A stretch of 7,554 nucleotides of DNA from an uncultured Rhizobiaceae group bacterium (GTDB taxonomy: Bacteria; Pseudomonadota; Alphaproteobacteria; Rhizobiales; Rhizobiaceae). The stretch spans positions 1 to 7,554 of the forward strand of contig CAJQOR010000337.1 in the NCBI GenBank assembly GCA_905479965.1. The letters are read 5' to 3'. Positions 1 through 5,766 of this stretch are shown here, in pieces. The position numbers were made by a program, and so were the translations under genes. Position 1 is the first letter of the stretch, and each line of letters opens with the position of its first letter. The notes under the pieces were generated by a model that was given only the letters and a program-made list of their open reading frames with translations, searched no databases and was not told the DNA's origin.

Positions 1-336
1 CTTCATGCCATAATTCCATCCGGCAAAAAGGAAATCTGCATCAGCGCCAATTAAAACTTCTTTGCTTGGATACTTTTCTGCAAGCTCGGGTAATTCCTTT
101 ACCCCTTCGCGCATCTGTTCATCAAGCGTCTTCCAGCCTGATATGCCGGTATAGCCAACCATGTGATCTGTAAGTCCAAGGACGAGCATCATTTCTGTTA
201 AGTTCACGTCGTGCGAAACGGCAGCTCTTGGGACATAATCTAATGTTATCTCCCGGTCACAGCTTTTAATGGTTGTTTCTGCAAAAGCTGCTGACGTGAG
301 GAGTGTGGCGGCAATAGTTAATGTGGTTAGTTTCAT
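1..336 (-). CDS. Periplasmic substrate-binding protein of a cobalamin/iron-type ABC importer (partial, C-terminus off the left edge)
   Basis: The first 112 codons are present and the gene runs off the window. The product begins MKLTTLTIAATLLTSAAFA, a clear signal peptide likely cleaved after AFA, so it should act in the periplasm, delivering ligand to a membrane permease. The next part (DREITLDYVPRAAVSHDVN, then a 'LTEMMLVLGLTDHMVGYTG' stretch) matches the start of the COG0614/PF01497 fold used by BtuF, FhuD and FecB proteins. The ATG at 336 lies 13 bases after the stop of the ATPase gene, so the two are probably co-transcribed under the upstream cobalamin riboswitch. That context, rather than any residue I can see, argues for a corrinoid ligand. 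No strong Shine-Dalgarno sequence is visible before this ATG. A ferric-siderophore ligand remains possible. Confidence 0.85.
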   Translation of the reverse strand, partial: MKLTTLTIAATLLTSAAFAETTIKSCDREITLDYVPRAAVSHDVNLTEMMLVLGLTDHMVGYTGISGWKTLDEQMREGVKELPELAEKYPSKEVLIGADADFLFAGWNYGMK

Positions 337-349
337 AATAATAAGGCCA

Positions 350-1132
350 TTAGTGGTTTATGTGGAATGAGAAGTGGTTTGTATTGCTTGGGTTAAGTCG
401 TTCGCGGTGCGCTTGAACCCGAAATATGTCTGAGACGAGTTTTTCAGTCAGAACGGTTTCAGGTGGACCAAATGCCATTGTGTGACCGTCTTTGAGAAGG
501 AGTATAGAATCGCAGCTTTTAGCTGCCATATTCAAATCATGAAGCGAGACCAGGATTGTGAGATCCAGATCTTTGATGAGTGCGAGGATTTCCAGTTGAT
601 GTCGAATATCCAGATGATTAGTCGGCTCATCTAAGATCAGAACTTGTGGTTCTTGCGCCAATGCGCGCGCCACCATGACGCGTTGTCTTTCACCGCCAGA
701 TAAGGATGCTAAATCACGCGAAGCGATATCTTCAAGTCCCAATTTGGTGATGATGTTTTCAATGATCTCGTTGTCTTTTTTGCCGCCTGAAGACATGCCC
801 GATTGGTGTGGTGTTCGCCCTAACGAGATAATTTCGCGAACTGATAGGCCAAATGAGGATGGATGTTCTTGCAGAACTGCTGCAATCTTTTGTGCAACAT
901 TTCGAGGTGCCATCTTCCAAATGTTGTCACCATCAATCAGAACTTCTCCGCTCGTAGGTCTTTGATAGCGATACACAGTTCGTAAAAGCGTCGATTTTCC
1001 GGCACCATTTGGGCCGACAATGCCTAACACTTTGCCAGCTTCTAATTTAAAACTTGTTGGATGCAGTAAAATTGCACCCTCGCGGCTGGATTTCCAGCTC
1101 ACATCTTTCAAAGTTATTTCTGCTGCATTCAT
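350..1132 (-). CDS. ABC transporter ATP-binding protein, BtuD/FecE-like
   Basis: This is a 260-residue ATPase that would power a class II (BtuCD/FecCDE-type) importer from the cytoplasmic face. All the nucleotide-binding motifs are intact: Walker A GPNGAGKST (about 40-48), Q-loop glutamine in AAVLQEH (about 88), signature LSGGERQ (about 144-150), Walker B VLILDEP (about 164-170) followed by the D-loop in TNHLD, and the switch histidine in SLHDLN (about 198). I chose the ATG at 1132 because it overlaps the stop of the DUF1636 gene as ATGA, the usual sign of translational coupling; an in-frame ATG at 1150 would add six residues inside the upstream gene. The binding-protein gene follows after 13 bases. 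Sequence alone does not separate cobalamin from iron-chelate ATPases; the riboswitch upstream favours cobalamin or another corrinoid. Confidence 0.93.
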   Translation of the reverse strand: MNAAEITLKDVSWKSSREGAILLHPTSFKLEAGKVLGIVGPNGAGKSTLLRTVYRYQRPTSGEVLIDGDNIWKMAPRNVAQKIAAVLQEHPSSFGLSVREIISLGRTPHQSGMSSGGKKDNEIIENIITKLGLEDIASRDLASLSGGERQRVMVARALAQEPQVLILDEPTNHLDIRHQLEILALIKDLDLTILVSLHDLNMAAKSCDSILLLKDGHTMAFGPPETVLTEKLVSDIFRVQAHRERLNPSNTNHFSFHINH

Positions 1133-1533
1133 GAATTTAACATCTCGCAACTCTCTAACGTGATCATCATGGATGGGATCTTTGAAAGCATACTCACGTC
1201 AAAGTTGCTTTGTTTATGGGTTGAAGAAGACTCTGCGATGGCAGTGTCTGAATATTGTTTTGCATACCGAGTTAAATCGCTGATATTCGATTGCGGGTCT
1301 ATGTCGCCGAATATATGGGCTTGGTCTTTGGTGTTTAGATAGGCAATGGCGCAGGCGCGTTTGCATCCCGTCATTGAGACAATGCCGGAAATTTCAAAAT
1401 CCTCACCAACAAGGTTGCACGTCGCAGCCGTTGCAGAACGTAGTTTTTGGATGAGTTCAATGCCAGGATGACAATTTTCACCTGTATGTTTGCAGGATGT
1501 GCAAATAGTCATTCGTTGACTTTTGTGTCCCAT
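1129..1533 (-). CDS. DUF1636 family predicted metal-binding protein
   Basis: The product has 134 residues and no signal peptide, so it is probably cytoplasmic. It has the cysteine pattern of the DUF1636/COG5469 family: CTSC at 11-14, a further Cys at 21, a GCKRAC motif at 56-61, and AIAYL just after it. The family is annotated as metal-binding and its biochemical role is not known to me; it is common near cobalamin genes in alphaproteobacteria. Here it is the first full gene after a cobalamin riboswitch and is coupled by ATGA to an importer ATPase, which suggests a role in cobalt or corrinoid acquisition or handling. The ATG at 1533 is preceded by GGAGGG at good spacing. A second in-frame ATG at 1512 (MTICTSC) matches where many family members seem to start, but I see less support for it. 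Confidence 0.88.
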   Translation of the reverse strand: MGHKSQRMTICTSCKHTGENCHPGIELIQKLRSATAATCNLVGEDFEISGIVSMTGCKRACAIAYLNTKDQAHIFGDIDPQSNISDLTRYAKQYSDTAIAESSSTHKQSNFDVSMLSKIPSMMITLESCEMLNS

Positions 1534-1603
1534 GTCGCCCTCCGCGATTGCGCGGGGAATGGGGCAGGCAGATGAATATAGACGGACGTGTCCGATAGAT
1601 CAT
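1478..1603 (-). CDS. Possible 41-residue leader ORF between the riboswitch and DUF1636
   Basis: An ATG at 1603 is preceded by AGGAG six bases upstream, a better-placed ribosome binding site than many in this window. It opens a 41-codon frame (MIYRTRPSIF...LQTYR) that ends at a TGA at 1480-1478, inside the DUF1636 gene and in another frame. I recognise no domain; the protein is basic and has no clear signal peptide. If translated, ribosomes would pass through the CCGCG/CGCGG hairpin that covers the DUF1636 ribosome binding site, so the ORF could couple riboswitch state to DUF1636 translation. It may equally be a chance ORF. No comparison with relatives was possible. Confidence 0.3.
   Translation of the reverse strand: MIYRTRPSIFICLPHSPRNRGGRHGTQKSTNDYLHILQTYR
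1538..1555 (-). promoter_or_regulatory. Shine-Dalgarno of the DUF1636 gene partly held in a small hairpin
   Basis: On the minus strand CCGCG-CAAT-CGCGG forms a 5-bp GC-only stem (1555-1542). Its last two G residues are also the first two bases of the GGAGGG ribosome binding site (1543-1538), five bases before the ATG at 1533. This is the arrangement expected if the upstream cobalamin riboswitch works by controlling ribosome access rather than by transcription termination; no U-tract follows. The fold is read by eye, and the switching role is inferred. Confidence 0.5.
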
Positions 1604-1649
1604 TTTAGTCTCCTGTCCGAACACCCCGTCCGGGTTGAAGTTGCGTTTG

Positions 1650-1842
1650 ACATGGCAGGTCTCCTGACTTGCGGGTCGATGCTTGCCCAATCCTTCCCGA
1701 ATGTTGAAAACATTCAGTGGTGATTTTGGGGTCGCTCTCCGCTTACAGTTGCGGGGGCAGTTACGGATTAGGCGCCTTATGGCTACTCCTCACCGTATTC
1801 CCTTTTCATTCCGGTCGTACTTTTGACTTCCAGAAACCATGT
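1650..1842 (-). promoter_or_regulatory. Cobalamin riboswitch (adenosylcobalamin aptamer)
   Basis: The conserved parts of the cobalamin aptamer appear in order on the minus strand. They are GAAAAGGGAA followed by CGGTG, then AATCC, then ACTGCCCCCGCAACTGTAAG next to GCGG, a CACTG...CGGGAAGG segment, and the B12 box GTCAGGAGACCTGCC (1668-1654). The ends pair to close the element: ACATGG at 1842-1837 with CCATGT at 1655-1650. The element lies about 115 bases upstream of the DUF1636 ATG and should lower expression of DUF1636 and the downstream importer genes when cobalamin is plentiful. No U-rich terminator hairpin is seen between aptamer and gene, so control of translation is more likely than termination. 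The exact ligand preference cannot be read from the sequence. Confidence 0.95.
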
Positions 1843-1848
1843 GGGCTT

Positions 1849-1878
1849 AGTCTTGTCTCAATTCATTGTTTGAGTCAA
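1849..1878 (-). promoter_or_regulatory. Candidate promoter for the riboswitch transcript
   Basis: TTGACT (1878-1873) is a good -35 match on the minus strand. The best -10 at 18 bases is AAGACT (1854-1849), which is weak. Transcription from it would start close to 1842, just where the aptamer begins, which is the main argument for it. Confidence 0.3.
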
Positions 1879-2030
1879 TTGGGCGTTGCACTTTTTCTGT
1901 TTGTCTTATTTTCGTAAATTATGAGCGGAGAACACTGCTAATCTGACGTAATTTTACGGTTGGTTTTTGAAATACTCCGAATGAATCTTAATATTATGAT
2001 TATGAGAAAATGGGTGGTTGGGTTTCTGTG
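1879..2030. other. Non-coding stretch with no recognised gene
   Basis: This lies between the riboswitch promoter region and the inverted repeat at 2031. It is AT-rich with no convincing ORF on either strand. The only structure I see is a short palindrome, CGTAA-TT-TTACG, at 1947-1958. It may hold upstream regulatory sequence for the riboswitch transcript, but nothing specific is supported. Confidence 0.5.
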
Positions 2031-2066
2031 ATTGCATATGTAACGATATTACATTACATATGCAAT
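2031..2066. repeat. Perfect 13-bp inverted repeat with a 10-base spacer
   Basis: ATTGCATATGTAA (2031-2043) and TTACATATGCAAT (2054-2066) are exact reverse complements around CGATATTACA. A second symmetry is nested in it: TGTAA (2039-2043) and TTACA (2049-2053). It lies 43 bases beyond the stop of the Sco remnant and about 190 bases upstream of the riboswitch. Neither strand has a U-tract after the stem, so it does not look like a standard intrinsic terminator. An operator, a Rho-independent-like end of the copper transcript, or a dispersed palindromic element are all possible. Confidence 0.75.
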
Positions 2067-2108
2067 AGCATTCAACGGTTAAACTGAAATTTGTCAAATT
2101 TTTATATT

Positions 2109-2297
2109 TTACCTGTCACTCAGGTTTTTAAATTTCTGCATTACCGTTTCAGAATTCTCGCCAAAAGATATCGTATCTTTGAAGTAACCTTTAGCATCAA
2201 CAAGGAAAATTGATGCTGAATGGTCCATAGTATAGGCATCGTTATCTAGCGGGATCTTTTTCCAATAGACATGCTAAGATTTGGCTAGTGTCAGCAC
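2109..2297 (-). pseudogene. C-terminal remnant of a Sco1/SenC copper chaperone gene
   Basis: About 60 codons directly behind the YcnI-PCuAC stop read LTLAKS-stop-HVYWKKIPLDNDA, then YTMDHSASIFLVDAKG, and end NLSDR at a TAA (2111-2109). The sequence matches the end of Sco1/SenC thioredoxin-fold proteins, which insert copper into cytochrome c oxidase: AKxY(R/H)VYYxK, then the xDYxMDHSA segment holding the copper-ligand His. The N-terminal two thirds, with the membrane anchor and CxxxC motif, are absent. A TAG (2276-2274) stands where the family usually has Tyr (TAT or TAC), which suggests a point mutation. With no start, no CxxxC and an internal stop, this is a non-functional relic. It lies in the same frame as the gene upstream, separated by that gene's TGA. 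Confidence 0.85.
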
Positions 2298-3278
2298 TCA
2301 TTTGCTGTGCCTGTGATGGCCGCGCTCTACCTTTTTAACCGGTAGTTCAAATTCAACGGAACCGGCTTTTTCAAACTCAAGTGACATCATATGTGTTTCT
2401 CCTGCAACCATTTGTTCTTCCAGCTTCATAAACATGATATGTAAGCCACCAGATTTAAGCGTAACTTCGCCGCCTGCTGGGATCTCAAGACCACCGGCGA
2501 CTTTACGCATCTTCATGATCTCGCCGTCCATTTTCATCTCATGCACTTCCACTTTGCCTGCAAATGAAGCAGTGCCCCCGATCAAGCGATCATTTTCTGA
2601 TCCGCTGTTTTGGATCATCATATAGCCCGCGGACACAGGTGCATTTAGCGGTGTTGCGCGAATGATTGGGGACATGATTTTAAGATCCCCAACGCTAACA
2701 GTTTGCATGCCGTGCGCGCCGTGATGTCCAGCATGTTCGTCGACCGCCGCTTTGATCATTATACCAGGAGCAGGCCGTTTTAGATCATGCGCATCCTGAC
2801 CGTCTGCGGGAATTTCACTCCACGATAATTCACCCTTGGCACATTTTTGAACGACAGGAATGAAGAGCTTTTTGCCCGCTGTAAGAGCGTCTGTGAAACG
2901 GGCGCGGAACACAAATTCGTCATAATGTTCGTCATTCAATTCACTACCAGACCAGATGATCTGTTTGACACCTGATGTGATTTTTCGCCGATGGTTTTCG
3001 TATTGGGCTGCATAATCGCCTTTGACCGTTTCAAGTTTCCACCCAGCTTTTGGCATTGGCTTGACGGAAATAATGCCTTCGGGAATTGTTATGCTGACTT
3101 TTTCAGTTGATTGCCCATCACAGCCGTGACCGATACGCACTGCTAATCTTTGGTAGGTGTTAACGGTTGCCTCTTTGATATCAAATGTCGCATGGGCATG
3201 TGTTGATGTTATAAATGTTGCAGTTGAAAGTGTTGTGAGAAGCGCAGCTGCGCTAAGTTTTGAAATGAAATGTCTCAT
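2298..3278 (-). CDS. Periplasmic copper-binding fusion protein, YcnI (DUF1775) plus PCuAC (DUF461)
   Basis: The product has 326 residues. A signal peptide ends STHA, likely cleaved to leave His29 (HATF) at the N-terminus, as in YcnI proteins where that His binds Cu(II). The YcnI domain (about 29-165) has the HGCDG motif, a second Cys in VVQKC, and Trp in IIWSG and ELSWSEIP. A His-rich linker, DEHAGHHGAHG (about 180-190), leads to a PCuAC domain (about 194-314). There the Cu(I) ligands are visible: His246 in HEMKM, Met257, and His280 with Met282 in HIM. A further GHHRH closes the protein. PCuAC proteins deliver copper to Sco or to the CuA/CuB sites of cytochrome oxidase. I chose the ATG at 3278 because GGAGA precedes it at good spacing; the ATG at 3296 has no such site. 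A Sco remnant follows directly. Confidence 0.93.
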   Translation of the reverse strand: MRHFISKLSAAALLTTLSTATFITSTHAHATFDIKEATVNTYQRLAVRIGHGCDGQSTEKVSITIPEGIISVKPMPKAGWKLETVKGDYAAQYENHRRKITSGVKQIIWSGSELNDEHYDEFVFRARFTDALTAGKKLFIPVVQKCAKGELSWSEIPADGQDAHDLKRPAPGIMIKAAVDEHAGHHGAHGMQTVSVGDLKIMSPIIRATPLNAPVSAGYMMIQNSGSENDRLIGGTASFAGKVEVHEMKMDGEIMKMRKVAGGLEIPAGGEVTLKSGGLHIMFMKLEEQMVAGETHMMSLEFEKAGSVEFELPVKKVERGHHRHSK

Positions 3279-3297
3279 AATAGTCTCCACAGACATC

Positions 3298-3315
3298 GAT
3301 CAAACATTATTGATC
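3298..3315. promoter_or_regulatory. Palindrome GATCAA-N6-TTGATC upstream of the copper fusion gene
   Basis: Two perfect 6-bp arms flank ACATTA, 19 bases upstream of the chosen ATG at 3278. The position suits an operator or a 5' leader hairpin. I do not recognise it as a known copper-regulator site: it lacks the CueR-type ACCTTGCC arm. Confidence 0.4.
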
Positions 3316-3366
3316 ATATGCCTTGATAAATATTTTAATTTTACGAAATTGTTGCCGTGATATCTG

Positions 3367-3385
3367 TTCAAAATACTTTTTTGAA
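3367..3385. promoter_or_regulatory. Palindrome TTCAAAA-N5-TTTTGAA in the gap before the copper fusion gene
   Basis: Two perfect 7-bp arms flank TACTT, about 20 bases past the stop of the DUF2946-like gene and 89 bases before the fusion gene's start. It could be an operator for a promoter of the fusion gene. It resembles no site I can name with confidence; an AT-rich chance palindrome is possible. Confidence 0.4.
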
Positions 3386-3404
3386 ACGATAAGGGGCTCA
3401 ATAT

Positions 3405-3782
3405 TTATGTAAGGAGACTTGGTGGTCCAGTTGGCGGTGCGCCAGCTAATTTTTGGGTTTTTGCTAGTGCAAATTTGCGTCGTGGTGTGATGATAAACTC
3501 AATCTCACCAATGGCTGCTACAAAGAATTGGGAACGTTCAGGAACAATAATAGCACTAGCAATTGTACAGTCGGGACAGCCTAGTAAAGTGCTGTTTTTA
3601 TCGTCCCCTTCACCACCAAAACAAATTATGGGGATTGAGCCGTCTGGAAGCGCATAAGCTGTCAGATCAACATCAGCAGCTGTTGATGATGTGATAACGG
3701 GTCGATGCGCAAGGCCAATCCATATCATCGCGAAAATGCTGATGATGGAGATGGCATTACAAATATGACGACGCGTATTCAT
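3405..3782 (-). CDS. DUF2946-like small exported or membrane-anchored protein
   Basis: The product has 125 residues. One hydrophobic segment (about 8-27, ISIISIFAMIWIGLA) is a signal peptide or membrane anchor, so most of the protein should face the periplasm. The middle part, ALPDGSIPIICFGGEGDD followed by LLGCPDCTIASAIIVP, matches the pattern of DUF2946 proteins: an LPDG...C stretch and a later CxxC (CPDC). These three cysteines are candidate metal ligands. The family has no function I can state, but it often accompanies copper genes, and the next gene downstream is a copper-binding fusion. The ATG at 3782 is preferred over the TTG just before it. The ribosome binding site is weak (ACGGA). 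The family call rests on motif recall only. Confidence 0.65.
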   Translation of the reverse strand: MNTRRHICNAISIISIFAMIWIGLAHRPVITSSTAADVDLTAYALPDGSIPIICFGGEGDDKNSTLLGCPDCTIASAIIVPERSQFFVAAIGEIEFIITPRRKFALAKTQKLAGAPPTGPPSLLT

Positions 3783-3808
3783 CAATTATTCCGTCTTTAT
3801 GACATGAG

Positions 3809-3833
3809 TTTCACCCATAACGTTCGGGTGAAA
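3809..3833 (-). terminator. Hairpin between the iron-importer ATPase and the copper cassette
   Basis: TTTCACCC (3809-3816) and GGGTGAAA (3826-3833) form an 8-bp stem with a 9-base loop, 58 bases past the ATPase stop. No clear U-tract follows on the minus strand, so it is at best a weak terminator; it could instead be a site in the leader of the DUF2946-like gene. Confidence 0.4.
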
Positions 3834-3890
3834 TTTTAGCAACAATCAGATTTGTCGCAGCTGTAAATTTGTCACGTTTTTCACATGTAG

Positions 3891-4658
3891 CTACAAACTC
3901 GCAGATATGGCTTTCACACCACTTTTTGTTTCATAGATCTCAACATTAACGCCATAAGTTTCTGCCAGTTGTGGCGAGTTAAACACATCCACCGCGCTTC
4001 CATCTTCAATGATACATCCTTCACGCATTAGTATCAGTCTATCTGCATATCGAGCTGCTAAGTTTAAATCGTGAAGCGCTACGAATGTGGTGATGTTTCT
4101 ATCATGGGTAACTTTGCGAACCGTTTGCATGATCTGTAGTTGGTGTCTGAGATCAAGCGCACTTGTGGGCTCGTCGAGTAAAAATACTTCGGGCTCGCGA
4201 ACAAAGGCTTGAGCGAGCGACGTCATCTGCTGCTGCCCACCGGATAAATCGCTAATATACGTTTGCGCCAGGTGATCTATATTGAGCTGTACTAATATGG
4301 TTGACACAGCGTCGATATCATCTTGTTTTACGTTCCAGCCTTGCGCGTGTTTTTTAGCCAAAAGAACCGTTTCAAATACTGTTAGAGCCGCATTGCTTGA
4401 AAAGAATTGAGGTGTGAAACACACAAGTTGGCTCCATGTTGTTTGGCCGATGCCTTGCAGTGTTTTCTCATCAAATTTTATGATCCCTTCAGCAGGTTTT
4501 AACAAACCAGCGATGCATCTAAACAGTGTGGATTTTCCTGTTGCATTTGGGCCGATAACGGCAATAACTTCGCCCGAACGATCTGATGTTAGACTGATAT
4601 CGTGCAGTACTTTTTTGTCCGGATAACTAAATGAAAGTGATTTGATCTCAAATTTCAT
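3891..4658 (-). CDS. ABC transporter ATP-binding protein of an iron/siderophore importer, FecE-like
   Basis: This 255-residue ATPase would energise the permease encoded just upstream. Motifs are complete: Walker A GPNATGKST (about 36-44, with Ala-Thr where Gly-Ala is usual), Q-loop Gln in FTPQ (about 84), signature LSGGQQQ (about 138-144), Walker B VFLLDEP (about 158-164), D-loop TSALD, and switch His in ALHDLN (about 196). The SALDLRHQLQIM stretch is typical of FecE-type proteins. The ATG at 4658 overlaps the permease stop as ATGA, so the genes are translationally coupled and the pair should be made in similar amounts. The substrate is inferred from family and from the IRO-like operators ahead of the operon: most likely a ferric chelate, though heme or another metal complex cannot be excluded. 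Confidence 0.93.
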   Translation of the reverse strand: MKFEIKSLSFSYPDKKVLHDISLTSDRSGEVIAVIGPNATGKSTLFRCIAGLLKPAEGIIKFDEKTLQGIGQTTWSQLVCFTPQFFSSNAALTVFETVLLAKKHAQGWNVKQDDIDAVSTILVQLNIDHLAQTYISDLSGGQQQMTSLAQAFVREPEVFLLDEPTSALDLRHQLQIMQTVRKVTHDRNITTFVALHDLNLAARYADRLILMREGCIIEDGSAVDVFNSPQLAETYGVNVEIYETKSGVKAISASL

Positions 4659-5731
4659 TGCCAACTTTTCCTTCTAACCGATAGAATTAGACTGATAAAA
4701 AATGGCACACCGATGAGCGATGTGATCATGCCGATTGGATAGACGACGCCTGGGTTAATCGCTTTGCTTAATATGGATGTTAAGGACATCATCAAACCGC
4801 TGGATATTGCCGATAACGGTAAGAAAAACCTTTGATCTTCTCCAACAATCATTCGTGCAATATGGGGACCAACCAATCCCACAAATGCAATGGTGCCGAC
4901 AAAGGATACAGCAGTTGCTGCCAATAAAGAGATTAATATGAGCATTTCAATGCGCAGACGTTTGACATTCACGCCTAGGCTTGCAGCTTTATCATCGCCC
5001 ATGCGCAATGCTGTGAGCGCCCAATTACGGGACATAAAGTAGGGCACGCAGATCGCAAGCATTCCGATGCAAACTGCGATTTTTGGCCAACTTGCTCTAG
5101 ATAAAGAACCCATCATCCAAAATACAATTTGTGTAAGTTGTACTTCAGAGGCTGCATATTGCATGAGTGCTAAAAGGGCGTTGAAGCTAAACATCAATGC
5201 GATGCCGACTAGCACCATTGTTTCTGTGGTCACGCCACGCATGCGGGTAAATGCATAGATGACGAATGATGTTGATAAGGCGACTACAAACGCATTGACT
5301 GTAACTAGCATTGGGCCGGCAAAGGGAATTAAGTTTACTTGGAAAACAATGGCTAAAGCTGCGCCAAATCCAGCTGCAGAATAAATCCCCAACGTAAACG
5401 GATCGGCAAGCGGATTATTTAAAATCGTTTGCATTTCTGCACCTGCGCATCCGAGCATAGCACCCACTAAAATGGCGATAATGGCAATGGGCAGGCGTAA
5501 ATCCCAGATGATGACATTAGTTTGGATCGAGCTTTCAGCGGGATTAAATATTGCGAACAATACCTCGCCAATTGGCATGAAGCTTGGACCCCAGCTGACA
5601 TCGATGATGAAACTAACGATGAGTAGAAAAACAGATAAGAGTATGAAGATTTTTCGTTTGAAAGACCGAAATATAAATTGGGCGCTTGTGTCACCCTTTA
5701 GCAACTCATCTGTTACAAATTGCATGTTCAT
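4655..5731 (-). CDS. FecCD/BtuC-family ABC transporter permease
   Basis: The product has 358 residues with many hydrophobic segments, as expected for the ten-helix permeases of siderophore and cobalamin importers in the inner membrane. Family marks in order: a first helix (about 29-48), then LRLPIAIIAILVGAMLG, the NNPLADPFTLGIYSAAGFGA segment, SFVGTIAFVGLVGPHIAR, and near the end NPGVVYPIGMITSLIGVPFF. Those segments form the conserved core and the surface that meets the ATPase. The start at 5731 has only a weak ribosome binding site; an ATG at 5725 would remove two residues. It follows the small HTH gene by 35 bases and overlaps the ATPase gene by four. A single permease gene suggests a homodimer, as in BtuC2. 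Confidence 0.94.
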   Translation of the reverse strand: MNMQFVTDELLKGDTSAQFIFRSFKRKIFILLSVFLLIVSFIIDVSWGPSFMPIGEVLFAIFNPAESSIQTNVIIWDLRLPIAIIAILVGAMLGCAGAEMQTILNNPLADPFTLGIYSAAGFGAALAIVFQVNLIPFAGPMLVTVNAFVVALSTSFVIYAFTRMRGVTTETMVLVGIALMFSFNALLALMQYAASEVQLTQIVFWMMGSLSRASWPKIAVCIGMLAICVPYFMSRNWALTALRMGDDKAASLGVNVKRLRIEMLILISLLAATAVSFVGTIAFVGLVGPHIARMIVGEDQRFFLPLSAISSGLMMSLTSILSKAINPGVVYPIGMITSLIGVPFFISLILSVRRKSWQ

Positions 5732-5766
5732 TTTGGATCAATTCCCAAGAAAAAGTGTGGCGGGGG

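Noticed and set aside
675..965. Plus-strand ORF of 96 codons inside the ATPase gene
   Set aside because: It is a shadow of the minus-strand ATPase, which has every expected motif; the plus-strand translation shows no domain.
1717..1917. Plus-strand ORF of 66 codons across the riboswitch
   Set aside because: It lies over the conserved aptamer on the opposite strand and has no recognisable protein features, so the riboswitch explains the sequence.
1947..1958. CGTAA-TT-TTACG palindrome as an operator
   Set aside because: Short, AT-rich and not placed over a convincing promoter; chance is a sufficient explanation.
2031..2066. Intrinsic terminator for the copper cassette
   Set aside because: The stem is AT-rich and neither strand has a U-tract after it, so it was listed as a repeat instead.
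2109..2300. Sco sequence as a C-terminal domain of the YcnI-PCuAC protein by stop-codon read-through
   Set aside because: Two stops, TGA at 2300-2298 and TAG at 2276-2274, lie in the way, and the Sco part lacks its CxxxC and membrane anchor, so a working fusion is unlikely.
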